From contig NZ_QTJY01000015.1 of the NCBI RefSeq assembly GCF_003703975.1, positions 1 through 64,000 on the forward strand: a stretch of 64,000 bases of DNA, written 5' to 3'. A program made the translations under genes and the position numbers. Below are positions 50,862 through 58,038 of the stretch, in pieces. The stretch's first letter is position 1. Each line of letters starts with the position of its first letter. Source of the stretch: Larkinella soli (lineage in GTDB: Bacteria > Bacteroidota > Bacteroidia > Cytophagales > Spirosomataceae). The notes beneath the pieces were generated by a model. That model was not told the DNA's origin, made no database searches, and was given only the letters and a program-made list of their open reading frames with translations.

Positions 50862-51311
50862 CTACTCATCCTGAAACCGGGGCAGATCCTGCAAAAAACG
50901 GACGGTGCCTTCGGCATGATCGACGCAGCAGCAGAAGTGGACCAGGCCGTTGGTAACGACCAGATAGGGCGCCTGATGAACGTGGTTGTAGCGGGCGACC
51001 TGGTCGAACACCTGCTGCGTCAGGGCCACGGTCGGCGCCTTGCATTCGACGAGCAGATACGGTTTGCCCGACCGGTCGTAAACCAGCAGGTCGGTGCGTT
51101 TCTGAAGCTGATTCAGCGTCATTCCTCCTTCCCCCCGGATCAGGGCTTTCGGGTATTCATACTGGTTGATCAGCAGATGCACCACGTGCTGGCGGACCCA
51201 CTCCTCCGGCGTCATGCGGACATACTTCTTCCGCAGCACGTCGAAAATGTAGGGTTTTCCTTCGACCTGTTTGATTTTATAATCAAAAACCGGCAGATTA
51301 AGGGAGGTCAA
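50862..51311 (-). CDS. Solitary HsdR N-terminal-like (PD-(D/E)XK fold) protein
   Basis: 149 residues. KRTDLLVYDRSGKPYLLVECKAP supplies the Asp ... Glu-x-Lys nuclease motif, as in the N-terminal domain of type I restriction HsdR subunits. There is no helicase domain and no hsdM or hsdS nearby, so it is not a restriction system. Such short proteins are common in Bacteroidota and have no known role. Converges on the dehydrogenase gene with six bases between stops. Confidence 0.82.
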   Translation of the reverse strand: MTSLNLPVFDYKIKQVEGKPYIFDVLRKKYVRMTPEEWVRQHVVHLLINQYEYPKALIRGEGGMTLNQLQKRTDLLVYDRSGKPYLLVECKAPTVALTQQVFDQVARYNHVHQAPYLVVTNGLVHFCCCVDHAEGTVRFLQDLPRFQDE

Positions 51312-51312
51312 A

Positions 51313-51462
51313 TGGTTGAATGATTGAGTTGTTGAATAATTGAATGACGGTTCGCCGTAGCGATTGAATAAGGCTCCGCCGGGGGGCCATAGACAAATTT
51401 ATTCAATTCGGTTAAAACCGCGAAGCCCACTCAATCATTCAGTTATTCATTCATTCTGTAAT
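51313..51462. repeat. ATTCAATCATTCA-type palindromic repeat
   Basis: Outer arms TGAATGATTGAGT (51317-51329) and ACTCAATCATTCA (51429-51441) are perfect inverted copies about 100 bases apart. Inside are GCGATTGAATAAGG and TTTATTCAATTCGG, a second imperfect pairing, plus several TTGAATAATTGAATGA and ATTCATTCATTC units. No ORF. It occupies almost the whole gap before AMP nucleosidase. Confidence 0.75.
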
Positions 51463-51465
51463 TGT

Positions 51466-52236
51466 ATGAAAACCAAGGAGGAAATCGTCGAGAACTGGCT
51501 GCCCCGTTACACCGGGACACCCATCGAGCAGTTCGGAGAATATATTTTGCTGACCAATTTCATCAACTACGTTGAGCTGTTCGCCCGGAAGTTCAATACC
51601 GAGATTCACGGTCTTGGGCGGGCCATGCAGACGGCGACGGCCGAAAACATCACGATCATCAACTTTGGCATGGGCAGTGCCATGGCGGCCACGGTCATGG
51701 ACCTGCTGACGGCCATTCATCCGAAGGCGGTGCTGTTCCTGGGCAAATGCGGGGGGCTGAAGAAAACGCAGATCGGCGACCTTATTCTGCCGATCGCGGC
51801 CATCCGGGGCGACGGAACCAGCGACGACTATATGCGCCCGGAAATCCCGGCCCTGCCCTCCTTCCGGCTCCAGCGGTCGGTTTCGTCCATGATCAAAAAG
51901 CACGAACTCGACTACTGGACCGGCACCGTCTATACCACGAACCGGCGCATCTGGGAGCACGACAAAGCCTTCAAGGAATACCTCCGCGAAATCCGGGCAC
52001 TGGCCATCGACATGGAAACCGCCACCATTTTCATCGTCGGATTTGCCAACTCCATCCCGCACGGCGCCCTCCTGCTGGTTTCCGACAACCCGATGGTTCC
52101 CGAAGGGGTCAAGACCGAGGAAAGCGACCGGAAGGTAACCGGCCTTTTCGTCGAAAAACACCTCCAGATCGGCATCGACGCCCTGCTGGAACTGGCCTAC
52201 TCCGGCGAGTCGGTAAAACACCTGCGGTTTGAATAG
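51466..52236 (+). CDS. amn: AMP nucleosidase
   Basis: 256 residues from the ATG at 51466; the frame is open upstream through the repeat but without protein character. Nucleoside phosphorylase fold, short type: NFGMGSAMAATVMDLL, VLFLGKCGGLKKTQIGDLILP, AIDMETATIF and LLLVSDNPMVPEGVKTEESD. Lacks the long N-terminal domain of E. coli Amn, as in other Bacteroidota. Cleaves AMP to adenine and ribose 5-phosphate. Confidence 0.92.
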   Translation: MKTKEEIVENWLPRYTGTPIEQFGEYILLTNFINYVELFARKFNTEIHGLGRAMQTATAENITIINFGMGSAMAATVMDLLTAIHPKAVLFLGKCGGLKKTQIGDLILPIAAIRGDGTSDDYMRPEIPALPSFRLQRSVSSMIKKHELDYWTGTVYTTNRRIWEHDKAFKEYLREIRALAIDMETATIFIVGFANSIPHGALLLVSDNPMVPEGVKTEESDRKVTGLFVEKHLQIGIDALLELAYSGESVKHLRFE

Positions 52237-52267
52237 TTTGGGGGTTTGGGGTTAGGGAGTTTAGGGG
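52236..52267. repeat. G-rich arm left of repeat copy C
   Basis: Four or more G-runs (GGGGG, GGGG, GGG, GGGG) spaced by T/A-rich links directly after the AMP nucleosidase stop. Its reverse complement resembles 52428-52460, so it forms an outer inverted repeat. A G-quadruplex could form. Confidence 0.6.
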
Positions 52268-52315
52268 TCGGGAGTTCTCGGTTCCGGGCGTTGCTGTCGG
52301 CCTCTTTTTTCCGCC

Positions 52316-52421
52316 GGACCACCCCCCAGCCCCCTCCTAAAACAGGAGGGGTGGCTCCGCAGGGTTTGAGTCGGGCAGCGCACTCCCCCTCCTTGCTAAG
52401 GAGGGGGCCGGGGGGTGGTCC
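52316..52421. repeat. GC-rich palindromic repeat, copy C
   Basis: GGACCACCCCCC ... GGGGGGTGGTCC with the inner hairpins CCCCCTCCT/AGGAGGGG and CCCCCTCCTT/AAGGAGGGGG and the spacer GCAGGGTTTGAGTCGGGCAG, nearly the same as copy A. Flanked by a second inverted repeat (52236-52267 and 52428-52460). Confidence 0.85.
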
Positions 52422-52427
52422 ATAGCA

Positions 52428-52460
52428 CCCAACCCCTCAACCCCCAAACTCCTCAACTCA
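52428..52460. repeat. C-rich arm right of repeat copy C
   Basis: CCCAACCCCTCAACCCCC and following bases, the inverted counterpart of 52236-52267. Its end touches the stop codon of the TPR gene (52458). Confidence 0.6.
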
Positions 52461-53792
52461 ATTACAATAATCACTGATCACCTTATACGCCGGGGTATAG
52501 CCCAGTTCGCCGGATTTGCTCAGGTCGAGGCAGCCCCCATTCTCGTCGCCGAGGCTGTGGCGGATGATGCCGCGGACGTAGTACACCTCCGGGTATTTCG
52601 GATTCAGCCGGATGGCGCTGTTGCAGTCGAGGAGGGCGCCTTTCTGTTCGCCCTGCTGCGAGCGGATCAGCCCCCGGGTGAAATAAGCTTCGGCGTAGGT
52701 CGGGTTTAGTTCGATGGCTTTGCTGAGGTCGGCGATGGCGCCTTTGATCTCGTTCACCTTGCCCTTGCTGACGGCCCGGCCGAAGTAGGCTTCCGAACGG
52801 TCGGCCGACAGCAGGTCGATCCGATTTTTCTGCTGGACCGCATTCCGCAGCCCGTCGAGGACCGGCCGGGAGATTTTTCCATTATATACGATTTTGGCAT
52901 CGACGTCGGCATTGTTGGTTTCGATGGCCGCGTCGAAGTCCTGAATGGCTCCGCGCTGGTCGCCCAGTTTACCCCGGCAGAAGCCCCGGCCGTAGTAGGC
53001 CCGGAAGTTGGCCCCGTTGAGGGCGATGGCCCGGTCGTAGTCGGCGAAAGCCCCTTTATAATCCTCCAGTTTACTTTTTGCAAAACCCCGGAAATAGAAC
53101 GATTCGCCGTCTTCGGGAGCCAGTTCGATGGCTTTGTTGAGGTCTTCGACGGCCTTCTGGTAATTGCCCAGACGAACCTGCGATTCGCCCCGGCCGGCGT
53201 AGGCCTGCGCCCGTTTGGGATTCAGGTCGATGACTTTCGAGAAGTCGGTCAGGCTGCCGGCGTAATCCTCCAGTTTCTGACGGATGACGCCCCGGGCCGA
53301 CAGAGTCTGGATGTTGTTGGGGTCCAGTTCGATGGCTTTGGAAAAGTCCTGCAACGAACCGCGGTATTGTTCGAGACGGCTGCGGCTGACGCCCCGGTTA
53401 TAATACGCCTGCGGATCGTCGGGGGCCAGTTCGATGGCCCGGCTGAAATCCATCTGCGCCGAACGGTGGTCGTCCTGCTTGCTTTTGCTGACGCCCCGGC
53501 CCAGGTAGGCCATGGCGTCTTTGGGATTTAGCTCGATGGCGCGGTCGTAATCGAGGATGGCACCCCGGTGGTCTTTCAGATTGGCCTTGGCAAGGCCCCG
53601 GTTGTAATAACTGGCCGCATTCTCCGGATTGATACCGATGGCCAGACTGAAGGCCTGGAGGGCGCCGGTGAAATCGCCCGACTTACTTTTGGTGAGGCCC
53701 GATTCGAAAAAATCGGAAGCGGTTTGCTGGGCGTGCGCATAGCTGAAAAAGAGAGAAAGCAGGAACGCCGGAAGGAGGTAAAGTTTTTTCAT
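52458..53792 (-). CDS. Secreted tetratricopeptide-repeat protein
   Basis: 444 residues from the ATG at 53792, with signal peptide (MKKLYLLPAFLLSLFFSYAHAQ). About 11 regular 34-residue TPRs (for example AIELNPKDAMAYLGRGVSKS), broken once near residues 290-330 by an irregular piece around NADVDAKIVYNGKISRPVLD. TPR arrays bind other proteins; in a periplasmic Bacteroidota protein they often scaffold envelope complexes. No partner is indicated by the neighbours. Confidence 0.87.
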   Translation of the reverse strand: MKKLYLLPAFLLSLFFSYAHAQQTASDFFESGLTKSKSGDFTGALQAFSLAIGINPENAASYYNRGLAKANLKDHRGAILDYDRAIELNPKDAMAYLGRGVSKSKQDDHRSAQMDFSRAIELAPDDPQAYYNRGVSRSRLEQYRGSLQDFSKAIELDPNNIQTLSARGVIRQKLEDYAGSLTDFSKVIDLNPKRAQAYAGRGESQVRLGNYQKAVEDLNKAIELAPEDGESFYFRGFAKSKLEDYKGAFADYDRAIALNGANFRAYYGRGFCRGKLGDQRGAIQDFDAAIETNNADVDAKIVYNGKISRPVLDGLRNAVQQKNRIDLLSADRSEAYFGRAVSKGKVNEIKGAIADLSKAIELNPTYAEAYFTRGLIRSQQGEQKGALLDCNSAIRLNPKYPEVYYVRGIIRHSLGDENGGCLDLSKSGELGYTPAYKVISDYCN

Positions 53793-53829
53793 AGACAACC
53801 CGTACGGTAGGAATTTTTATTCGAGGGCC

Positions 53830-53860
53830 TAAAAATAGAAGATGCCCGTCGATGCGTCAA
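53830..53860 (-). promoter_or_regulatory. Promoter of the TPR gene
   Basis: Minus strand TTG (53860-53858), 20-base spacer and TATTTTTA (53837-53830), one base from TAnnTTTG. About 38 bases upstream of the ATG. Confidence 0.45.
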
Positions 53861-53992
53861 CAGGTAATGATCATAAAATTTTTGTATCGGACTGATAATT
53901 AAGGGAAAGCGCATGAAGGATAACAGGCGGCCCAGACCAGTGATTTGATGACGTAGATTGTATTCAGACAAAATGTCTTACGAAAAAGCCGG

Positions 53993-54013
53993 AAATGTCA
54001 AGTTAACTGACAG
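53993..54013 (+). promoter_or_regulatory. TGTCA-N7-TGACA dyad upstream of hsp20 copy 2
   Basis: AAATGTCA (53993-54000) followed by AGTTAACTGACAG (54001-54013); the dyad is TGTCA and TGACA with a 7-base centre, 84 bases before the Hsp20 start. Shares the AAATGTCA and AACTGACAG units with the region upstream of hsp20 copy 1. No other gene or signal is evident in 53861-54096. Confidence 0.4.
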
Positions 54014-54096
54014 GATGGCCGGTTTTTCCAGGATTTCGGGGCTGGTACACCATTTGAGTAAGAAGTATCGAAGTCAATCAATAACGAAAAGAAACC

Positions 54097-54534
54097 ATGA
54101 CAACCTTAGTTCGATACAATCGCCTGCCGTCGCTCTTCGACCGGATGGTGGCTCGTGAATTCAACCGATATTTCAGCGCTCCGGCCGTTTCGGCTAAAAC
54201 CAATACCGTCGTTCCTGCCGTCAACGTGAAGGAAGACGACAAGGCGTATCACATTGAAGTAGCCGTTCCGGGCCTGAAGAAGGAAGACTTTACCGTCAAC
54301 CTGGAAAACAACTACCTGACCATCGCTTCCCGTCAGGAGCAGAGCAACGAAGAGAAAGCGGAAAACTTTACCCGGAAAGAATTCAGCTACAGCTCTTTCC
54401 AGCGCAGCTTCCGGTTACCGAAAAACGTAAACAACGAACAGATTCAGGCCGCCTACACCGACGGTATTCTGAAAATCGAACTGCCCAAGGCCGAGCCGAA
54501 GGCCGTTGAACCGAAACAGATTGCAGTAGCATAA
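54097..54534 (+). CDS. Hsp20 / alpha-crystallin small heat-shock protein (copy 2)
   Basis: 145 residues. Alpha-crystallin domain about 38-130 with VAVPGLKKEDFTVNLENNYL, TRKEFSYSSFQRSFRLPKN and the C-terminal LKIELPK. Holdase chaperone paralogous to 2251-2682. Followed by an efficient terminator. Copy 1 and copy 2 keep the same segment order but differ over about half of the residues, so the duplication is not recent. Confidence 0.95.
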   Translation: MTTLVRYNRLPSLFDRMVAREFNRYFSAPAVSAKTNTVVPAVNVKEDDKAYHIEVAVPGLKKEDFTVNLENNYLTIASRQEQSNEEKAENFTRKEFSYSSFQRSFRLPKNVNNEQIQAAYTDGILKIELPKAEPKAVEPKQIAVA

Positions 54535-54567
54535 CCGGCGTGTGACGAAAGGTCAGCGTATAGAAGG

Positions 54568-54596
54568 AAAGACCCGGCCGTGGCCGGGTCTTTTTA
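54568..54596. terminator. Terminator between hsp20 copy 2 and trpF
   Basis: AAAGACCCGGCC (54568-54579) and GGCCGGGTCTTT (54582-54593) with a GT loop and a T-run into 54595. The trpF stop at 54594 overlaps the tail, so it may serve both converging genes. Confidence 0.85.
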
Positions 54597-55238
54597 GTTT
54601 AGTGCCTGTCTGAAAAACCGCTCCAGCTTCTCGGGATCGAGCTTTCCGTCGGTCCTGACCCCGCTGCAGATGTCGAGGCCGTAGGGCTGAACGGTGTCGA
54701 TCGCTTCCCGCACGTTCTCCGGCCGTAGCCCGCCGGCCAGAAAAACCGGCACCCGGCTCTGCTCGACGATCCTCCGGCTGATGCTCCAGTCGTGCCGGCG
54801 GCCGGTCCCGCCCAGTTCCTTCACGGCCAGTTTGGGATTGCCCGAGTCCAGCAGCAGGGCGTCTACCTGTTCGGCAGCCGCCAGCGCTTCGTCCAGACTG
54901 ACCTCGTCGAGAACATGAATGACCTGAACGAGTTTTATACCCGGCAGGGCGGCCCGCAGCACGCGGTAACTGCCCTCCGGCATCGCATCGACCAACTGTA
55001 GCGTATTGGTATGCACCCGGCGGTGGTGCTCGATGACGGCTTCGGCGGTCGGTTCGCTGGTCAGCAGGAAGGTCGCGACCGGCGGAGGAACCGACCAGGC
55101 GATGGTCCGGATCAGTTCGTCGCCGATGACGCCCGGCCCGCTCGGCATCCGCCCGACGAGGCCCAGCGCCGACGCCCCGGCCCCAACGGCCGTGCGGGCC
55201 TCTTCCACGCTGCTGATGCAGCAGACTTTAATACGCAT
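54594..55238 (-). CDS. Phosphoribosylanthranilate isomerase (TrpF)-family protein
   Basis: 214 residues, TIM-barrel length. The N-terminal catalytic Cys motif reads KVCCISS instead of the usual KICGIT; Cys is kept. The catalytic Asp is in LLLDSGN, and the C-terminal phosphate site VFLAGGLRPENVREAI ... GLDICSGVRTDGKLD is canonical. TrpF isomerises phosphoribosylanthranilate in tryptophan synthesis. It is alone, without other trp genes, so it may be the sole TrpF placed away from the operon, or a paralogue with another substrate. Confidence 0.83.
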   Translation of the reverse strand: MRIKVCCISSVEEARTAVGAGASALGLVGRMPSGPGVIGDELIRTIAWSVPPPVATFLLTSEPTAEAVIEHHRRVHTNTLQLVDAMPEGSYRVLRAALPGIKLVQVIHVLDEVSLDEALAAAEQVDALLLDSGNPKLAVKELGGTGRRHDWSISRRIVEQSRVPVFLAGGLRPENVREAIDTVQPYGLDICSGVRTDGKLDPEKLERFFRQALN

Positions 55239-55351
55239 AACTTAATACCTATCGATTAAATAAATTGATTGCTGCGGTGAAACTGCCTGCAAAGAAATCA
55301 CTGTTACTCAATTAATCGGCAGATTCCCTTTTCAAAGTTTACTTTTGACGT

Positions 55352-56602
55352 ATGATTGCAGCCAGTCCGACGGATACCTACGCTTCCCTTCGCTACCCGG
55401 AATTCCGATTTTTTATCGCCAACAGCTTTCTGTTCACGGCTACGCTGCTGATTCAGGAAGTGATTCTGGGGTACGAGCTTTATAAAATGACGCATGATCC
55501 GCTGGCGCTGGGCTTCGTGGGTCTGGCCGAAGCGCTGCCCTTTATCGGTCTGTCGCTCTTCGGCGGTCACCTGGCTGACCGGCGGGAGAAGCGCGGCATT
55601 CTCCAGATCAGCCTGACGGTTATTATTCTGGGTTCCATTATCCTTTATCTGGTTTTCCAGCCCGCCGTGGTCGAGCACCTGTCCCGAACCGCTCAGCTGG
55701 CGGTAATTTACGGGGTGCTGATGCTGATCGGAACGGCCAAAGCCTTCTACTCCCCGACCAGTTCGTCGCTGAAGCCGTTTCTCGTTCCGCGCGAGCTGTA
55801 CACCAATTCCTCCACCTGGAGCAGTTCTGCCTGGCAGGCCGGAGCCATCGCCGGGCCGGGCATCGCCGGTTTTCTGTACGTCTGGCTGGGCTTCGACAAT
55901 ACCCTGCTGGTGGTGATCGGGCTGCTGGTCGTCTGTCTGGGGCTGCTCTCCCGGCTTCGGAAACGGCCCGCCGTGAAGATGGAAGGCCATCAGGACGGTA
56001 TCTGGACGAGCCTGAAGGAAGGCATCCGGTTCGTGTTCCGGACCAAGATTATTCTGTATTCCATCTCCCTCGACCTGTTTTCGGTGCTGTTCGGCGGGGT
56101 GGTGGCCATTCTGCCGGTTTTCGCCGAAGACATTCTGAGGGTCGGCGCCGAGGGGCTGGGTATCCTGCGGGCCGCGCCTTCGGTCGGGGCCATCGGAACG
56201 ATGCTGCTGCTGGCCCGCTATCCGCCTACCCGCCACGCCTGGCGAAACATGCTGATCGCGGCCCTGGGTTTCGGGATTTTCACGCTGGTATTTGCCGCAT
56301 CGACCCACTTCTGGCTTTCGGTGGTGGCGCTGTTCCTGACGGGCGCGTTCGACAGTATCAGCGTGGTGATCCGCAACACCATTCTTCAGGTTTTCCCGCC
56401 CGACCACATGCGGGGCCGGGTGGCCGCCGTGAACGGAATTTTCGTTTCTTCCTCGAATGAGATCGGGGCTTTCGAATCCGGAGTGGCCGCACGGCTGTTC
56501 GGGGCCGCTCCCTCGGTGATGGCCGGTGGCGTCGTGACGATTCTGGTGGTGGCCTACGTTTATTCCCGGTCCAGGGAACTGTTCGCCGTCCGGTTAAGCT
56601 GA
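55352..56602 (+). CDS. MFS transporter (EntS/YbdA-like exporter family)
   Basis: 416 residues, about 12 helices. GLAEALPFIGLSLFGGHLADRREKRG is the loop 2-3 MFS signature, and GILRAAPSVGAIGTMLLLA and FLTGAFDSISVVIRNTILQ match the EntS / MFS_3 branch, which exports siderophores or drugs. No siderophore genes nearby, so the substrate is unknown. Divergent from trpF across about 110 bases. Confidence 0.88.
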   Translation: MIAASPTDTYASLRYPEFRFFIANSFLFTATLLIQEVILGYELYKMTHDPLALGFVGLAEALPFIGLSLFGGHLADRREKRGILQISLTVIILGSIILYLVFQPAVVEHLSRTAQLAVIYGVLMLIGTAKAFYSPTSSSLKPFLVPRELYTNSSTWSSSAWQAGAIAGPGIAGFLYVWLGFDNTLLVVIGLLVVCLGLLSRLRKRPAVKMEGHQDGIWTSLKEGIRFVFRTKIILYSISLDLFSVLFGGVVAILPVFAEDILRVGAEGLGILRAAPSVGAIGTMLLLARYPPTRHAWRNMLIAALGFGIFTLVFAASTHFWLSVVALFLTGAFDSISVVIRNTILQVFPPDHMRGRVAAVNGIFVSSSNEIGAFESGVAARLFGAAPSVMAGGVVTILVVAYVYSRSRELFAVRLS

Positions 56603-56690
56603 TCGGAGCCAATCCAGCCAGTGGTTTGCAGGAATGCCGGGCGTGTCGTTATTTCAGCGCCGGAACAAAGAACCATTTTCGATCTGAACC

Positions 56691-57554
56691 ATGCGCATTC
56701 TTACCCTCGCCCTCGGCGTCGGCCTGCTTCTGAGCGCCACCCTGACGGCATTTTACAAACCTCCGAAAGAGAAGAAACTGGTAAAGGTCTGGGAAACCGA
56801 CTCGACGCTGCGGATCCCGGAATCGGTTCTGTTTGATCCGGGCGGGCAGATGCTGTATGTCGCCAACATCGACGGCAAGTCCGACTCGCTGGACGGCAAC
56901 GGTTTTATTTCCCGCGTCTCGCTCGACGGCAAGATCGAAAACCTGAAATGGACCATCGGCCTGAACGCTCCGAAGGGCATGGGCATCCATAAAAACCGGC
57001 TGTATGTCACCGATGTCTACCGGCTGGTTGCCCTCAACCTGTCGAACGGACAGGCCGAGCAGACCTGGGACGCCGTCGATAAAAAAGCGTTTCTGAACGA
57101 CGTGACCATCGATAAGCAGGGCACGGTGTACGTTTCGGACAACCGCAACAACAAGATTTACCGGCTGAAGGACGACAAGTGGGAGGTCTGGATCGACGGC
57201 GGGGGCATCAACAACCCCAACGGGCTGCTGGCCGTCGGCACGAAGAAGCTCATGGTCGGCAGCACGAAGATCGGTGCGCTGCAGGTTCTCGACGTGGAAA
57301 CCAAAAAGCTGACGAAACTGGCCGACGGCATGGGCAACACCGACGGCATCGTGGCTGAGGGCAAAAAGAACTTTATCGTCTCGGACTGGAACGGCCAGAT
57401 TTTTCACATCACCGCCGACGGGCAGAAGCGGCAACTGCTCGATGCCCGGGCGCAGAAGATGAATACCGCCGACCTTGAATACATTCCTGGCCGCAGGCTG
57501 CTCATCGTCCCGACATTTCTGAAAAACCGGCTGGTGGCATACCGGCTGGAGTAG
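56691..57554 (+). CDS. SMP-30/gluconolactonase-like beta-propeller protein, secreted
   Basis: 287 residues with signal peptide (LTLALGVGLLLSATLTAF). Propeller blades show LRIPESVLFDPGGQMLYVAN, LNDVTIDKQGTVYVSDNRNN and NPNGLLAVG ... IVSDWNGQIFHI, as in SMP-30-type lactonases and NHL-like propellers. The metal-site residues cannot be assigned reliably, so an enzyme activity is not claimed. Downstream of the MFS gene by 88 bases; ends at a very long hairpin. Confidence 0.78.
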   Translation: MRILTLALGVGLLLSATLTAFYKPPKEKKLVKVWETDSTLRIPESVLFDPGGQMLYVANIDGKSDSLDGNGFISRVSLDGKIENLKWTIGLNAPKGMGIHKNRLYVTDVYRLVALNLSNGQAEQTWDAVDKKAFLNDVTIDKQGTVYVSDNRNNKIYRLKDDKWEVWIDGGGINNPNGLLAVGTKKLMVGSTKIGALQVLDVETKKLTKLADGMGNTDGIVAEGKKNFIVSDWNGQIFHITADGQKRQLLDARAQKMNTADLEYIPGRRLLIVPTFLKNRLVAYRLE

Positions 57555-57560
57555 GGTTCA

Positions 57561-57610
57561 AAAACGGAAGGGCGGTGATTGAAATCAATCACCGCCCTTC
57601 CGTTTTTTTT
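57561..57610. terminator. Exceptionally long hairpin terminator
   Basis: Perfect 21-bp stem (57561-57581 with 57586-57606) and an AAAT loop, core GGAAGGGCGGTGATTG, then TTTT. It separates two converging genes. Confidence 0.9.
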
Positions 57611-57619
57611 GGATCGGAT

Positions 57620-57949
57620 TCATGATAGCGTGTTGATCAGGATCATCGCAACATGCGCGATCAGGCTGATATAGAAGCCGCCGAAGATGTATTTCAGTTT
57701 CTGGGCCGACAGAATTGGAATGATCACCAGCAGGAAGCAAAGCATCGAGGTCAGAAACTGCCAGTCGCCCCCGCCGTAGTACGCCATCGTCAGCAGCACG
57801 GCCGGCGACAGGATACATCCCTGAATCATCAGGGCGGTGGCGGCCCAGCCGATCCGGGTGAATTCGGATTTTTCCACAAACTGGTTGTATTGGTCCAGCC
57901 AGTTGTTCGTATGTACTTGAGATCGGGTCGGATGCAGGACGGTTGCCAT
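57620..57949 (-). CDS. Small integral membrane protein of unknown function
   Basis: 109 residues from the ATG at 57949 (the frame is open to 57982). Hydrophilic N-terminus rich in Gln and Asn (NNWLDQYNQFVEKSEF), then three helices: WAATALMIQGCILSPAVLLT, FLTSMLCFLLVIIPILS and FYISLIAHVAMILINTL. I do not recognise the family. It lies 89 bases after argH on the same strand and could share its transcript. Confidence 0.75.
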   Translation of the reverse strand: MATVLHPTRSQVHTNNWLDQYNQFVEKSEFTRIGWAATALMIQGCILSPAVLLTMAYYGGGDWQFLTSMLCFLLVIIPILSAQKLKYIFGGFYISLIAHVAMILINTLS

Positions 57950-58038
57950 GATTGTGTTCGTTTTCGTTTCGATTGGATACACAAAACTACGCCGTCCGCA
58001 CCCCGCCCGGGATGACCGCCGTCAGCGGTTCAGGTGAT

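Noticed and set aside
50862-51311. Type I restriction endonuclease subunit
   Set aside because: Only the N-terminal nuclease-like domain is encoded; no helicase, methylase or specificity subunit.
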